64,000 nucleotides of DNA from Paenibacillus barcinonensis. Lineage in GTDB: Bacteria > Bacillota > Bacilli > Paenibacillales > Paenibacillaceae. Below are positions 10,387 through 18,786 of this stretch, piece by piece. Location of the stretch: contig NZ_QJSW01000005.1 in NCBI RefSeq assembly GCF_003217495.1, forward strand, positions 248,001-312,000, in the 5' to 3' direction. Under the pieces are notes generated by a model. That model was not told the DNA's origin. It ran no database searches and was given only the letters and a program-made list of their open reading frames with translations. Numbering within the stretch: position 1 is the stretch's first letter; every line of letters starts with the position of its first letter. The translations under genes were made by a program, and so were the position numbers.

Positions 10387-10455
10387 GCAGAAGGCTGGAA
10401 AATACAAGGATTGGGGATACGAGGCTGAAGAGTCATCGTCCACTATAGGCAAGCG

Positions 10456-10495
10456 CCCAAAAAAGCTGCGAGATCATCTCGGCAGCTTTTTTGGG
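10456..10495. terminator. Bidirectional terminator between xylanase and alkaline phosphatase
   Basis: A nearly perfect palindrome, CCCAAAAAAGCTGC / GCAGCTTTTTTGGG with GAGA/TCTC inside. It has T-runs on both strands and serves both convergent genes. Confidence 0.9.
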
Positions 10496-10529
10496 TTTAT
10501 ACTCTTGTTTAGAAGTTAAACACCTTCTA

Positions 10530-12182
10530 TTATTGGATTAAATCGACAGCGTCTTGCGGTACAAAAGCATCGACACCGTTGTACACAATAACACCTTCAA
10601 GTGCTGTCTTCTTGCCGTTTACAAGTGCTACGTTTTTGTAGATTTGCAATTCAAGCTTGGTGCTGCCTTTGGTAACGAGGATTTTAGGGTTTTTAACATC
10701 CGTCAGGTCGAGCTTGTACGCTGCACCTTTTGCTGTAAATGCCTGTTTGGCAGGTACAAACAGCTGCTTGCTCACACCATCCAGATCCAGATTGAGCACA
10801 CGTGCCATGTATTTGGCTACATCAGTGTTGTCAATAACACCAAATGGACGATCATTGTTAGGCGCATATGTGTACAGTACAACGTCCCCGCCCGTGTGTC
10901 CGCCTGTTGTCCAGCCAATGCCAGCACGTTTGCTGATCATTGGGCCTACAACATAGTTCAGGCTGCCTGGCTCTGCAGCTTTAATTGCAGCGATTTCCTC
11001 AGAAGTCAGATCGGTAATGCCATAATATTGTTTCATCACTGCTTTGATGTTGGTGCGTTTGGCATCCAGCTTTGCTTCCACGCCTTCACCTGTGAGCTTT
11101 GCTTTTTTCAGAGGGCTGATAAATGTAGACAATGGCTCTTTATCATACGTACGTGTTGTAGCAGCGTTACCGATGGTAAGACCGCCGTTCTGGTGGTCGG
11201 ATACTGCAACGACAGCGGTCTGTCCATCAGCTTTGGCAAAATCCATGGCAACCTTGACCGCATCATCAAAAGCGAGCACGTCACTGATAATGCCAATCGG
11301 GTCATTGGCATGAGCTGCCCAGTCCACCTTGCTGCCTTCAACCATCAGGAAGAAGCCTTTTTCATTTTTGGAGAGCACATCAATGGCTTTGGAAGTCATC
11401 TGCGCAAGACTTGGCTGCTTGGCAGGGTCACGGTCCATGTTGTATGACAGGCCTGTTGGAGCGAACATGCCCCACAGCTTGTTTGATGTGGATGCTTTCA
11501 TTGCCGCTGGTGTAGTTACGTAATCGTAGCCGAGCGCTTTGATGGAGGCGACAAGGTTATCACCGTCTTTACGTCCTGCTGGCTCCAGATATTTGCTACC
11601 GCCGCCCAGTACAACGTCGATGCCATTGAACACCTGCTGTTTGCTGAGAGCATCATAGTTTTTACGATCAGGGTAATGTGCAGAGAAGTCTGCAGGTGTA
11701 GCGTGCATAATTTCAGATGTCGCTACAATGCCGGTGGATTTGCCCGCAAGTCTGGAAGCCTCCAATACGGAAGCAACCGGTTTTTTTTCATCTCCGGAAG
11801 CAATAGGCTTTTGCCCAGGCATGGTTGCTTTATCCGGCAATACACCGACGTAACCAGTGTGAGATTTATGACCTGTTGCAAAGGCTGTTCCCGCAGGGGC
11901 CGAGTCCGCAATCGGCGCATCCGCGGAATGTGTACGAACCATACCACTTGCCATGGAATCAATAGTGAGGGATGAACCCTTATACCAACGAGCTAAGGCA
12001 GTAGCATCGTTCGCCATACCGTCAGGAATGAGAATGATAACATTTTTGATTGCTGAACCTGATGTAGCTGACGTACCGTCTTCTACTGCCCAAGCTGCAC
12101 TACTGCCTCCCAGCGTAGCTGTTACAATGGTGGTCACCGCGAGCATCATTTTGGCTGCACGGGTACTGAAGCGATTTAACAT
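10530..12182 (-). CDS. Secreted alkaline phosphatase
   Basis: Phosphomonoesterase that frees phosphate from organic esters outside the cell. The start at 12182 is 6 nt after AGGAGG; the ATG two codons earlier would directly abut that site. A signal peptide ends near AAWA (residues 29-32). Family residues are in place: metal ligand Asp54 in IPDGM, nucleophile Ser94 in DSAPAGTAFATG, the VEGSKVDWAAHANDP metal-site stretch, and GGHTGGDVVLY near the C-terminus. The C-terminal ~90 residues form a strand-rich extension. A PhoP-box-like repeat lies upstream (12264-12280), consistent with phosphate control. Confidence 0.93.
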   Translation of the reverse strand: MLNRFSTRAAKMMLAVTTIVTATLGGSSAAWAVEDGTSATSGSAIKNVIILIPDGMANDATALARWYKGSSLTIDSMASGMVRTHSADAPIADSAPAGTAFATGHKSHTGYVGVLPDKATMPGQKPIASGDEKKPVASVLEASRLAGKSTGIVATSEIMHATPADFSAHYPDRKNYDALSKQQVFNGIDVVLGGGSKYLEPAGRKDGDNLVASIKALGYDYVTTPAAMKASTSNKLWGMFAPTGLSYNMDRDPAKQPSLAQMTSKAIDVLSKNEKGFFLMVEGSKVDWAAHANDPIGIISDVLAFDDAVKVAMDFAKADGQTAVVAVSDHQNGGLTIGNAATTRTYDKEPLSTFISPLKKAKLTGEGVEAKLDAKRTNIKAVMKQYYGITDLTSEEIAAIKAAEPGSLNYVVGPMISKRAGIGWTTGGHTGGDVVLYTYAPNNDRPFGVIDNTDVAKYMARVLNLDLDGVSKQLFVPAKQAFTAKGAAYKLDLTDVKNPKILVTKGSTKLELQIYKNVALVNGKKTALEGVIVYNGVDAFVPQDAVDLIQ

Positions 12183-12263
12183 GAACATCCTCCTAATAGA
12201 CATGTATAGTGTAGTATCCAGAATCTAGTGTATACAACAATTGCTAAATGAGAGTTGGAATTG

Positions 12264-12280
12264 GGTTAAATAAGTGTAAA
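12264..12280 (-). promoter_or_regulatory. PhoP-box-like direct repeat upstream of alkaline phosphatase
   Basis: On the minus strand TTTACA-N5-TTAACC forms two hexamers with the 11-bp period of Bacillus PhoP boxes (TT(A/T)ACA-type), about 85 nt upstream of the phosphatase start. Only two clear half-sites are visible, with one degenerate one further upstream. Confidence 0.45.
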
Positions 12281-12568
12281 AATTACGATTAATGTAAGAA
12301 ATTACATATAGGACTTGAATAGCGGAGAGGCTGGACAGAATGAAGAATGGTCAGAAGCCATTCAATGGTGGAATACACATCAGGGTAAGCTTCTAGATGC
12401 TCGCCATATTTTGCTCAGGCCAGAACAGGAGTCAAAGCCAAAGCCAAAGCCAAAGCCCTATATTTTGCCTGCCCGAGTTGTTGTGATTATTAGTAAAGGA
12501 CCTGATCAAACAAGTCAAAAAGCTTCAGGAGTAACACGTCTAGATTATAATTTCAGTACGAAAAAACA

Positions 12569-12597
12569 TTGCTAACGCTTTCAAAGTGTGCTAATAT
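12569..12597 (+). promoter_or_regulatory. Promoter with overlapping CRE-like site, start of a ~220-nt leader
   Basis: TTGCTA (12569-12574), a 17-bp spacer and TAATAT (12592-12597). TGCTAACGCTTTCA at 12570-12583 fits the CcpA operator with one mismatch and overlaps the -35, an arrangement for catabolite repression. The only downstream gene on this strand is the esterase at 13019. Confidence 0.55.
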
Positions 12598-12603
12598 CAC
12601 GAT

Positions 12604-12824
12604 AATAACAGGATTGTAACCGAATTCAGGGCAAGACCTGTTCCAGTTCATTCGTTAGATCAATTGGACTCTCACGTATGATTGCGTTTCAAATTTTCGA
12701 AGTATAACCAAATAACAAAACCTCATTATGCTCAGGGTTGTTACGAAATTGCAGGCAAAACCTGAATTGAGGGCGGAAGACTACGCTTTAGCGCAGTCGG
12801 ATTGCCTTTGATTCAGGTTTTTTT
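12604..12824 (+). ncRNA. Candidate attenuator leader or terminated small RNA before the esterase gene
   Basis: The predicted transcript from the promoter at 12569-12597 runs about 220 nt to a strong intrinsic terminator, still ~195 nt short of the esterase start. AATTCAGG at 12623-12630 is exactly complementary to CCTGAATT at 12761-12768, the 5' arm of the terminator stem, so an alternative antiterminator pairing is possible. I see no match to a known riboswitch class. No good coding sequence lies in it. It could be a conditional leader or an independent small RNA. Confidence 0.4.
12760..12824 (+). terminator. Long intrinsic terminator or attenuator upstream of the esterase
   Basis: ACCTGAAT (12760-12767) pairs with ATTCAGGT (12811-12818), followed by a run of T. 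GGGC/GCCT and an apical hairpin ACT-CGCT / AGCG-AGT extend the stem. The T-run is on the plus strand only. Confidence 0.75.
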
Positions 12825-13018
12825 ATATTCTAAATCGCCTGAGGCCATGATCGAAAGTGCATCGGTTATTCCATGTCCAGCAGGAAGGAGGGTCATCGTT
12901 CGTTAGGCCGTTACAGAGAAATAGAAAGCTCCAAACATTGGCATACTGTGCAAAGAGCACAGCGTGACGATGAAATCATTTGAATCATACACGATTAGAC
13001 AGCGAGGAGAATTAACTA

Positions 13019-15268
13019 ATGAAAAAAATGAAACGTTCTATTGCAGTAGCAGCGATTCTAAGCTTGTGTGTGTCAGGTCTTCCGGTATATGCAGCAGGTG
13101 CAGGTAATACAAGTTCAGTGATGTCCCCGGCTATGGAGAAGCTGATTCAGGCAGAGCTGATTCGAGGCAACGGTCAAGGTGTAAATGCAGCGTATTTGAA
13201 TAAAAAGGCTTCACGTATTCAGGCTGCCGTATTGTACTTGCGTTTGTCGGGTCTGGAAAAAGAAGCACTCGCTTATCAGGGTACAGAAACCTATGGAGAT
13301 GCTACGCAAGCCGGTAAAGTGCTCGCACCAGTGGTGGGGTATCTGAAGCAGCATCCGTACCTGGCTGGACTGGTTACAGATACAGAACATTTCAATCCTA
13401 ACGCTCCGCTGACGGCAGAGGAATATGCTATGCTGTTGCTTAAGGTTCTTGGTTATGAAGCAGGTGTGGATTACCCCTCGGGAGAAGCTTCTGTATTTGC
13501 AGCAGGCCAAGGCATCAAATCTCTTCAAGGCAAAGGAACGGAACAGCTGACTAACCGCCTGATGGCAGAAGCGACCGCACAGGCACTGCAATCTCAACTG
13601 AAAAACGGTACAGGAACGCTGGAGCAACTCTGGTCGAAACATGCACAGAACGGTGCCTTTAAACCTCAGACACTGCAACAAACCAAGTATGGTGCCATTG
13701 ATGGCAAAACGTATGAGCAATTCGGTACACTTGGCTGGCTTGGCGTTCCATACGCAGCACCTCCTGTAGGCGAGCTGCGCTGGAAGGCACCACAGGAGCC
13801 GAAGGCTTGGACGGGTACGAGAGAAGCTAAGGAATTTGCTGCGAACAGTCTGCAAATTTCGGGTAAAAGCACAGCGGGAAGCGAGGACTCCTTATATCTG
13901 AATATCTGGCGTCCAAACACAAGCAGCACAAAACTGCCAGTTATGGTTTTCCTGCACGGCGGTGGTAATATGACGGGATCTGGCAAGGATTTTCAGGGGG
14001 AACAGCTTGCGCGCAATACCAACAGCATTATCATCTCCGTAAACTATCGTTTGGGAGCGCTTGGCTTCTTCCAGAATGCTGCGCTAAAAACAGGCAATTC
14101 ACTTGACGATTCAGGCAACTATGGTCTGTTGGATGCGTTCCGTGCATTAGCCTGGGTTCAGGATAACATTGAAGGATTTGGTGGAGACAAAGGAAATGTT
14201 ACCCTTGCCGGACAATCAGCCGGAGCGCGTGATGTGCTGGCAACAATGATTTCCCCGCTGAGCAAAGGGCTATACCAGAAAGTTATTGCTTTCAGTGGCG
14301 GTCTGACAACAGCTTCACCTAAAGAAGGAGAACAGAAATCCGAGGATGCAATTGTAAAAATTCTCGTGCAGGAAGGCAAAGCAGCAAATGCTGAAGAAGC
14401 GAAAGCATGGATTGCCAAGCAGACGCCAGCACAGCTCGAAACATATCTGCGTGCAGTTCCTGCGGACAAACTGGTGACTGCATTTGGCGCAACAGCCATC
14501 CGCATGCAGCCATTCCCGCATCTGTTCCGTGATGGCACAGTGATTCCAAAAGAAGGCTTTGATGCGATTAACAGTGGCAAGTATGCTAAAGTTCCTGTGC
14601 TATTGGGCAGTCTGGAAACGGAATTTTCGGCATTCGCTTTCGGTGATCCAAACTTTGCACCATCCATTAATGACGGAACACTGTTTACCGATCAGACGAA
14701 AGCAGCGCATTATGCAGCGGCGCTTAAATACGGCAGCGAAGCGTACGCAGGCTTTAATGCAGAGCGTGTAGCGGAGAAGTTAACCGGCGCAGCAGGTCAG
14801 CCGCCAGTATATGCATATCGTTTTGCATGGGGTACGCAGCCGGGAGTGATCTCGGAACGTCTGTTAACATTGCTTGGTGCTCCTCACGGTGCAGACATGG
14901 ACTTCTACACTGGGCATGCGGCTGGAATCGCAGCTTACTTCCCGCAAGGTTACTTCAGTGATGTGAACAAGCCAGGACGTGAGCAGTTATCGGCTGCGAT
15001 GGCAGCTTATCTGAAGCAATTCCTGTACACAGGCAATCCGGGCACAGGCGGCACGGAAGCACTTGCTGCATGGACACCATGGACGAAGGATGCGAAGGCA
15101 CCGATCATGCGCCTGGATGCCAACAATACGACGGCCGAGATTGGTATGTCTTCTCAATATAATCAGGGGAAAGAAGCCGTAATGGCGAAGATGAAAAAGG
15201 AATTGCCTGAAGAAACCTATAAACTGTTGACTGAAAAAGTGTTTGCGGGTCGTTTCTTCTGGGAGTAA
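13019..15268 (+). CDS. Secreted type-B carboxylesterase with SLH-like N-terminal region
   Basis: Exported alpha/beta-hydrolase of 749 aa. GAGGAG precedes ATG 13019 and a signal peptide ends at VYAA. Residues ~35-215 look like degenerate SLH-type helices (SRIQAAVLYLRLSGLEKEA, LTAEEYAMLLLKVLGYEAG); a type-B esterase domain fills the rest. The oxyanion motif FLHGGGN is present. The nucleophile Ser400 sits in GQSAG rather than the usual GESAG. Glu533/535 and His623 (APHGAD) complete the expected triad. The substrate is unknown; removal of acyl groups from plant polymers or small esters is possible. A CRE-controlled, attenuator-like leader precedes it. Confidence 0.88.
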   Translation: MKKMKRSIAVAAILSLCVSGLPVYAAGAGNTSSVMSPAMEKLIQAELIRGNGQGVNAAYLNKKASRIQAAVLYLRLSGLEKEALAYQGTETYGDATQAGKVLAPVVGYLKQHPYLAGLVTDTEHFNPNAPLTAEEYAMLLLKVLGYEAGVDYPSGEASVFAAGQGIKSLQGKGTEQLTNRLMAEATAQALQSQLKNGTGTLEQLWSKHAQNGAFKPQTLQQTKYGAIDGKTYEQFGTLGWLGVPYAAPPVGELRWKAPQEPKAWTGTREAKEFAANSLQISGKSTAGSEDSLYLNIWRPNTSSTKLPVMVFLHGGGNMTGSGKDFQGEQLARNTNSIIISVNYRLGALGFFQNAALKTGNSLDDSGNYGLLDAFRALAWVQDNIEGFGGDKGNVTLAGQSAGARDVLATMISPLSKGLYQKVIAFSGGLTTASPKEGEQKSEDAIVKILVQEGKAANAEEAKAWIAKQTPAQLETYLRAVPADKLVTAFGATAIRMQPFPHLFRDGTVIPKEGFDAINSGKYAKVPVLLGSLETEFSAFAFGDPNFAPSINDGTLFTDQTKAAHYAAALKYGSEAYAGFNAERVAEKLTGAAGQPPVYAYRFAWGTQPGVISERLLTLLGAPHGADMDFYTGHAAGIAAYFPQGYFSDVNKPGREQLSAAMAAYLKQFLYTGNPGTGGTEALAAWTPWTKDAKAPIMRLDANNTTAEIGMSSQYNQGKEAVMAKMKKELPEETYKLLTEKVFAGRFFWE

Positions 15269-15303
15269 GTTGAAAGAACAGGTAAATATATAAGACAAGT
15301 TGA

Positions 15304-15337
15304 ACCGTCCAGCGAGCATCATTGCTGGGCGGTTTTC
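15304..15337 (+). terminator. Terminator after carboxylesterase
   Basis: ACCG-CCAGC pairs with GCTGG-CGGT around a 10-nt loop, followed by TTTTC. Confidence 0.7.
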
Positions 15338-15382
15338 TGATATTAGGGTTGTCATCAATAGATCCATTAAGCTAAGATTGTA

Positions 15383-15397
15383 TGAGAACAATTCTCA
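15383..15397 (+). promoter_or_regulatory. Fur-box-like 7-1-7 palindrome upstream of the AraC regulator
   Basis: TGAGAAC-A-ATTCTCA has the 7-1-7 structure of Bacillus Fur boxes (TGATAAT-N-ATTATCA), with two differences in the left arm and one in the right. It lies 60 nt before the AraC-family start, suggesting iron control of this regulator and its exporter. Confidence 0.5.
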
Positions 15398-15456
15398 ATT
15401 ATTTTGAGTTTACATCTTCTTGAGGAAGATGACCTACACAGATGAGGTGAACACCC

Positions 15457-16416
15457 ATGTATACTGACGATGCATTAGCATCCGTTTATCAGCATTACTT
15501 AACGATGGAACCTTACAGTCAGGAGGATCCACATACATATCAGCTTTCAGCCAAAGTGGGCAGCGGGCAGATCAAAAGGGTAACGACCTACAGCGGCATT
15601 GAAATCTTATGCTCACAGGTTGAATATCAGCAACCGTATCCTACATATTTTGCCTCGGAAACTCCTATTGTGGAATTACAATTTGCTTTGTCAGGGGAGC
15701 GACATGTGGATATATCTGGTGAGGATTATTCATTATCTATAGGACAAGGTGCCCTTATTTTCATGCATAATTTTGAAGCGTGGTTTCATCCTCCTGCCAA
15801 AGAGCTCTACACGTCCTTTTCGTTAGGCATCCCGATTCCTCTATTTAATTACGCGGCGGCGCAGCTCAGCACGATGAATTCGCTTCAATTTAAACAAATT
15901 TTGGGGGATCGGGTGTTCAAGCCCATCGTTTTTCAACTGGACAGCAGAATACAATGGATGATCGACAGTCTGATTGCGGCATTGAACAATAACGACAGAT
16001 CATGCTTGCTAATGGAGGCTACGGCCTTGGAAATATTAAACCGATTTATGATTCAACTGTTTGATATTTCGCCGCTTCCTGCAGGCTTTTCCAGAGAAGA
16101 CATAAGAAGGCTATATCTTGCTCGCGAGATTATGGAGGCTTCTATGGTGGACCCTCCGTCATTACTGTGCTTATCCAAACAGGTCGGTCTGAATGATTTT
16201 AAGTTGAAAAAAGGGTTCAAGGCACTTTTCGGAAGCACTGTATTCGAACATTTGCGTCAGGTTCGGCTTAATCAAGCCATGAAATTGTTGCTTCATCAGG
16301 GAAATAACGTTACCGAGGCAGCAGTCACGGTTGGTTATAACAATATCAGCGCATTTTCACAGCAATTTCATCGTACATTCGGGGTCAAGCCCTCAGAGGT
16401 CAAAAAAATATATTAA
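15457..16416 (+). CDS. AraC-family regulator, PchR-like
   Basis: DNA-binding activator of 319 aa. The N-terminal ~200 residues form a ligand-binding part without membrane segments. The C-terminal two-helix-turn-helix domain (about 215-319) has the PchR-type sequence LSKQVGLNDFKLKKGFKALFG, VFEHLRQVRLNQAMKLL and VTVGYNNISAFSQQFHRTFG. PchR regulators respond to a ferric siderophore and activate uptake or export genes. The Fur-like box upstream and the MFS exporter gene downstream on the same strand (113 nt gap) fit that role. The actual ligand is unknown. Confidence 0.85.
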   Translation: MYTDDALASVYQHYLTMEPYSQEDPHTYQLSAKVGSGQIKRVTTYSGIEILCSQVEYQQPYPTYFASETPIVELQFALSGERHVDISGEDYSLSIGQGALIFMHNFEAWFHPPAKELYTSFSLGIPIPLFNYAAAQLSTMNSLQFKQILGDRVFKPIVFQLDSRIQWMIDSLIAALNNNDRSCLLMEATALEILNRFMIQLFDISPLPAGFSREDIRRLYLAREIMEASMVDPPSLLCLSKQVGLNDFKLKKGFKALFGSTVFEHLRQVRLNQAMKLLLHQGNNVTEAAVTVGYNNISAFSQQFHRTFGVKPSEVKKIY

Positions 16417-16529
16417 TAATCCGTCTTGCGATAAACTGTTCCGTATGGAGGCGGTCCGAGTTTATCCACACCATGTATACTTCAGATGCAGTGGAGCACT
16501 GTACTGAATATACAGAGGGGTGGAGAAGC

Positions 16530-17729
16530 ATGAACAGGATCAAAGGAAGTATTTTTTTTAGTGTATTTGCGGCTATGCTGGGTTTAATGCTTATTGCTCC
16601 CATTATGCCGCCACTTATTCGTGAACTCGGGATGAGAGAAAGTCATTCCGGGCTTATTATTTCGCTTGGCTCGATTGCGATGGCTTTGATGGCTCCGGTG
16701 TGGGGCAGAATCAGTGATATGAAGGGCAGGAAGCCCGTTATATTAATTGGCTTTATCGGCATGGCCATCAGTTGTACATTATTTGCCGTGACATTGTATG
16801 GCGGCTTAAATCAATGGATTACAGGTGGGCTCCTGCTTACCCTGCTGATTGTGATACGCAGTCTGATCGGTATGTTCATTCCTGCCGTACTTTCCTCTGC
16901 GCAGGCGTATATGGGAGATGTGACGGAGGGCGAAGAGCGGAGCGGCGGAATGGCAATCATTAGTGCAGCGAATGGGCTGGGTCTCGTATTTGGGCCTGCC
17001 ATTGCAGGTGCTTTTACCATTATAGGGCTACTGTGGCCGTTATATTTTGGTATTGTTATAGCGATCGCTGCATATATGATCGCCCTGTGGTTTATACCGG
17101 CAGCTAAACCCGTCATTCAGGAGAAACCGACGAAGGTGAGTCCCTTCCAACGCGGATTAGGAGTGTACCTTGCGGCCGGTTTGGTTACGATGGCTGGCAT
17201 CATGACGCTGCAAGTTATTGGCGGGTTTTATTTTCAGGATCAACTTGCCTTATCACCAGCAGCTACCGCCCGAATGGTATCCTTTGGACTGATGTTCTCC
17301 GGGGCAGCCATGCTGATTATGCAGCTTATCCAGATGAAGTGGCTGAAATGGCAGCCGGTCCGCATGATTCTGATGGGCTCGCTGTTTTTGCTTGCAAGCA
17401 TGCTCCTGTTTCTGGTCTACAACCAGCTATTTGTTTATTATCTCTCATTTTTTCTGTTCGGTATAGGGTCGGGCTTGATGATGCCGGGGTTTATGGCAGG
17501 TGCCTCACTTGCCGTCAGCAAAGAGCAGCAGGGAGGAGCCGCCGGGCTGGTCGCAGCAGTTCAGGGGATATCAGCAGTAGTTACCCCGATACTAACTACA
17601 ACGTTGTATCAGGTGGACAAGCATTTTCCGTTTATGCTCGTAGCTGTACTGGTTGCGATCATGAGCTTTATTTTGTGGGGGAGCAAAAATAATTCATCCC
17701 GTACAACAGCAAAATCTGTTTCGTTATAG
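16530..17729 (+). CDS. MFS exporter, DHA1-type, possible siderophore or drug efflux
   Basis: Integral membrane protein of 399 aa with 12 predicted helices. Start ATG 16530 follows GGGGTGGAG. MFS signatures: GRISDMKGRKP in the loop after helix 2 (motif A) and GPAIAGAF in helix 5 (motif C of drug/H+ antiporters). It most likely exports a small molecule using the proton gradient. Its place directly behind a PchR-like regulator with a Fur-like box makes siderophore export a reasonable guess; multidrug efflux is the alternative. Confidence 0.85.
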   Translation: MNRIKGSIFFSVFAAMLGLMLIAPIMPPLIRELGMRESHSGLIISLGSIAMALMAPVWGRISDMKGRKPVILIGFIGMAISCTLFAVTLYGGLNQWITGGLLLTLLIVIRSLIGMFIPAVLSSAQAYMGDVTEGEERSGGMAIISAANGLGLVFGPAIAGAFTIIGLLWPLYFGIVIAIAAYMIALWFIPAAKPVIQEKPTKVSPFQRGLGVYLAAGLVTMAGIMTLQVIGGFYFQDQLALSPAATARMVSFGLMFSGAAMLIMQLIQMKWLKWQPVRMILMGSLFLLASMLLFLVYNQLFVYYLSFFLFGIGSGLMMPGFMAGASLAVSKEQQGGAAGLVAAVQGISAVVTPILTTTLYQVDKHFPFMLVAVLVAIMSFILWGSKNNSSRTTAKSVSL

Positions 17730-17792
17730 TCAGATACAATAAGATATTGGATAGATGCTAACCTCCTTCCATGACAGAGGAGAGACTATGCA

Positions 17793-17837
17793 AGCAGGCA
17801 GGAACATCGGTAATCGCGATGGTCTGCCTGCTCTTTG
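17793..17837 (+). terminator. Terminator after the first MFS gene
   Basis: AGCAGGCAG (17793-17801) pairs perfectly with CTGCCTGCT (17824-17832), followed by CTTTGGTT. The T-run is short. Confidence 0.6.
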
Positions 17838-17859
17838 GTTATACATAATCGAACAACTC

Positions 17860-17891
17860 TTGACTCTCCCCTGTACGGGAGACTATATACT
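17860..17891 (+). promoter_or_regulatory. MerR-type promoter/operator with long spacer
   Basis: TTGACT (-35, 17860-17865) and TATACT (-10, 17886-17891) are 20 bp apart. The spacer region holds the dyad ACTCTCCC-N6-GGGAGACT with one mismatch. An over-long spacer carrying a CTCCC/GGGAG dyad is characteristic of promoters activated by MerR-family multidrug regulators such as BmrR and Mta. The MerR gene starts 32 nt downstream, so autoactivation is expected. Confidence 0.8.
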
Positions 17892-17922
17892 CGCATTAAG
17901 CTTATGGATTGGAGAGGATATC

Positions 17923-18741
17923 TTGTTCAAAATCAGTACGTTTGCAAAGCTCAGCAAGCTCTCTCTGAAAACGCTGCGCTATTACGACCAGATCGGCATC
18001 CTCAAGCCGCACAAGGTGCACGATGACACCGGATACCGATACTATTCCGCAGACCAGTTGCTCGAACTTAACCGAATTCTGATCTATAAGGAATTGGGCT
18101 TTACGCTGCCGCAGATCGCGCAGCTGCTTCAGGAAGACATATCGCATGAGCAGATTCAGGGCATGCTCAGACTGAAACGAAGTGAAATCCAGCAAATTAT
18201 CGATATGGAGCAAACCAAGCTTGCCCGCATTGAGGAGCGTATCCAGCTTATGGAGAGAGACGGACATTTAGAGCCGGGTCAGGAGATCCGAATCAAGGCC
18301 GAGGCTGCTCAGATCTTCATGTTCTATAACGTAAGCGGGAGAGAAGAGCTTATTCCGTCACAGCTTCTTCACCTGGACTCACTGCTCTCCAAAGACACAC
18401 GTCCATGGATTCAAGGTCCGCAGGTCATTTTGTGGCGAGAGGTGGATGGAAAAGAGGACGAATTCGAGTTTGAAGTGGGTTACTTCTTAACGGGTGAGCC
18501 AGCTTCTGTTCCCGAACCGTTTCAGCTTAGAACGCTGCCGCGGGAGCCCATGGTGGCTTCCATGGCGTTTCATTCGCATTCGAATTTTGATGTGGCGGCC
18601 TGTGTTTATTTAGCACGATGGATTGAGAATAACAATTATCAGATTAAAGAGCATGAACCGGGCAGAGAACTATATTTGCCCTTATCCCTTGAGCAGGATG
18701 CACAATATATCGAGATTCAAATACCGATTACCTGCAGGTAA
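17923..18741 (+). CDS. MerR-family regulator with effector-binding C-terminal domain
   Basis: The TTG start at 17923 lies 5 nt after GGAGAGG; the upstream in-frame extension carries the promoter and is not coding. The N-terminal winged helix reads ISTFAKLSKLSLKTLRYYDQIG and DDTGYRYYSADQL, followed by the dimerisation helix (about 80-115). The C-terminal ~150 residues resemble a GyrI/BmrR-like effector domain that binds lipophilic drugs. Total 272 aa. It is 45 nt from the following exporter gene, which it probably activates together with itself from the MerR-type operator. Confidence 0.9.
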   Translation: MFKISTFAKLSKLSLKTLRYYDQIGILKPHKVHDDTGYRYYSADQLLELNRILIYKELGFTLPQIAQLLQEDISHEQIQGMLRLKRSEIQQIIDMEQTKLARIEERIQLMERDGHLEPGQEIRIKAEAAQIFMFYNVSGREELIPSQLLHLDSLLSKDTRPWIQGPQVILWREVDGKEDEFEFEVGYFLTGEPASVPEPFQLRTLPREPMVASMAFHSHSNFDVAACVYLARWIENNNYQIKEHEPGRELYLPLSLEQDAQYIEIQIPITCR

Positions 18742-18786
18742 CGGAACACCTAACGTGAGAGCGTATAGAAGATGGAGTGAAAACAA

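Noticed and set aside
10554..11447. 297-codon frame antisense to alkaline phosphatase
   Set aside because: Shadow of a well-supported gene; Cys-rich improbable product without a ribosome binding site.
12315..12575. 86-codon plus-strand frame with a short Lys-Pro repeat
   Set aside because: TTG start without ribosome binding site, no recognisable domain, and it ends inside the promoter/CRE of the esterase leader. Best treated as non-coding.
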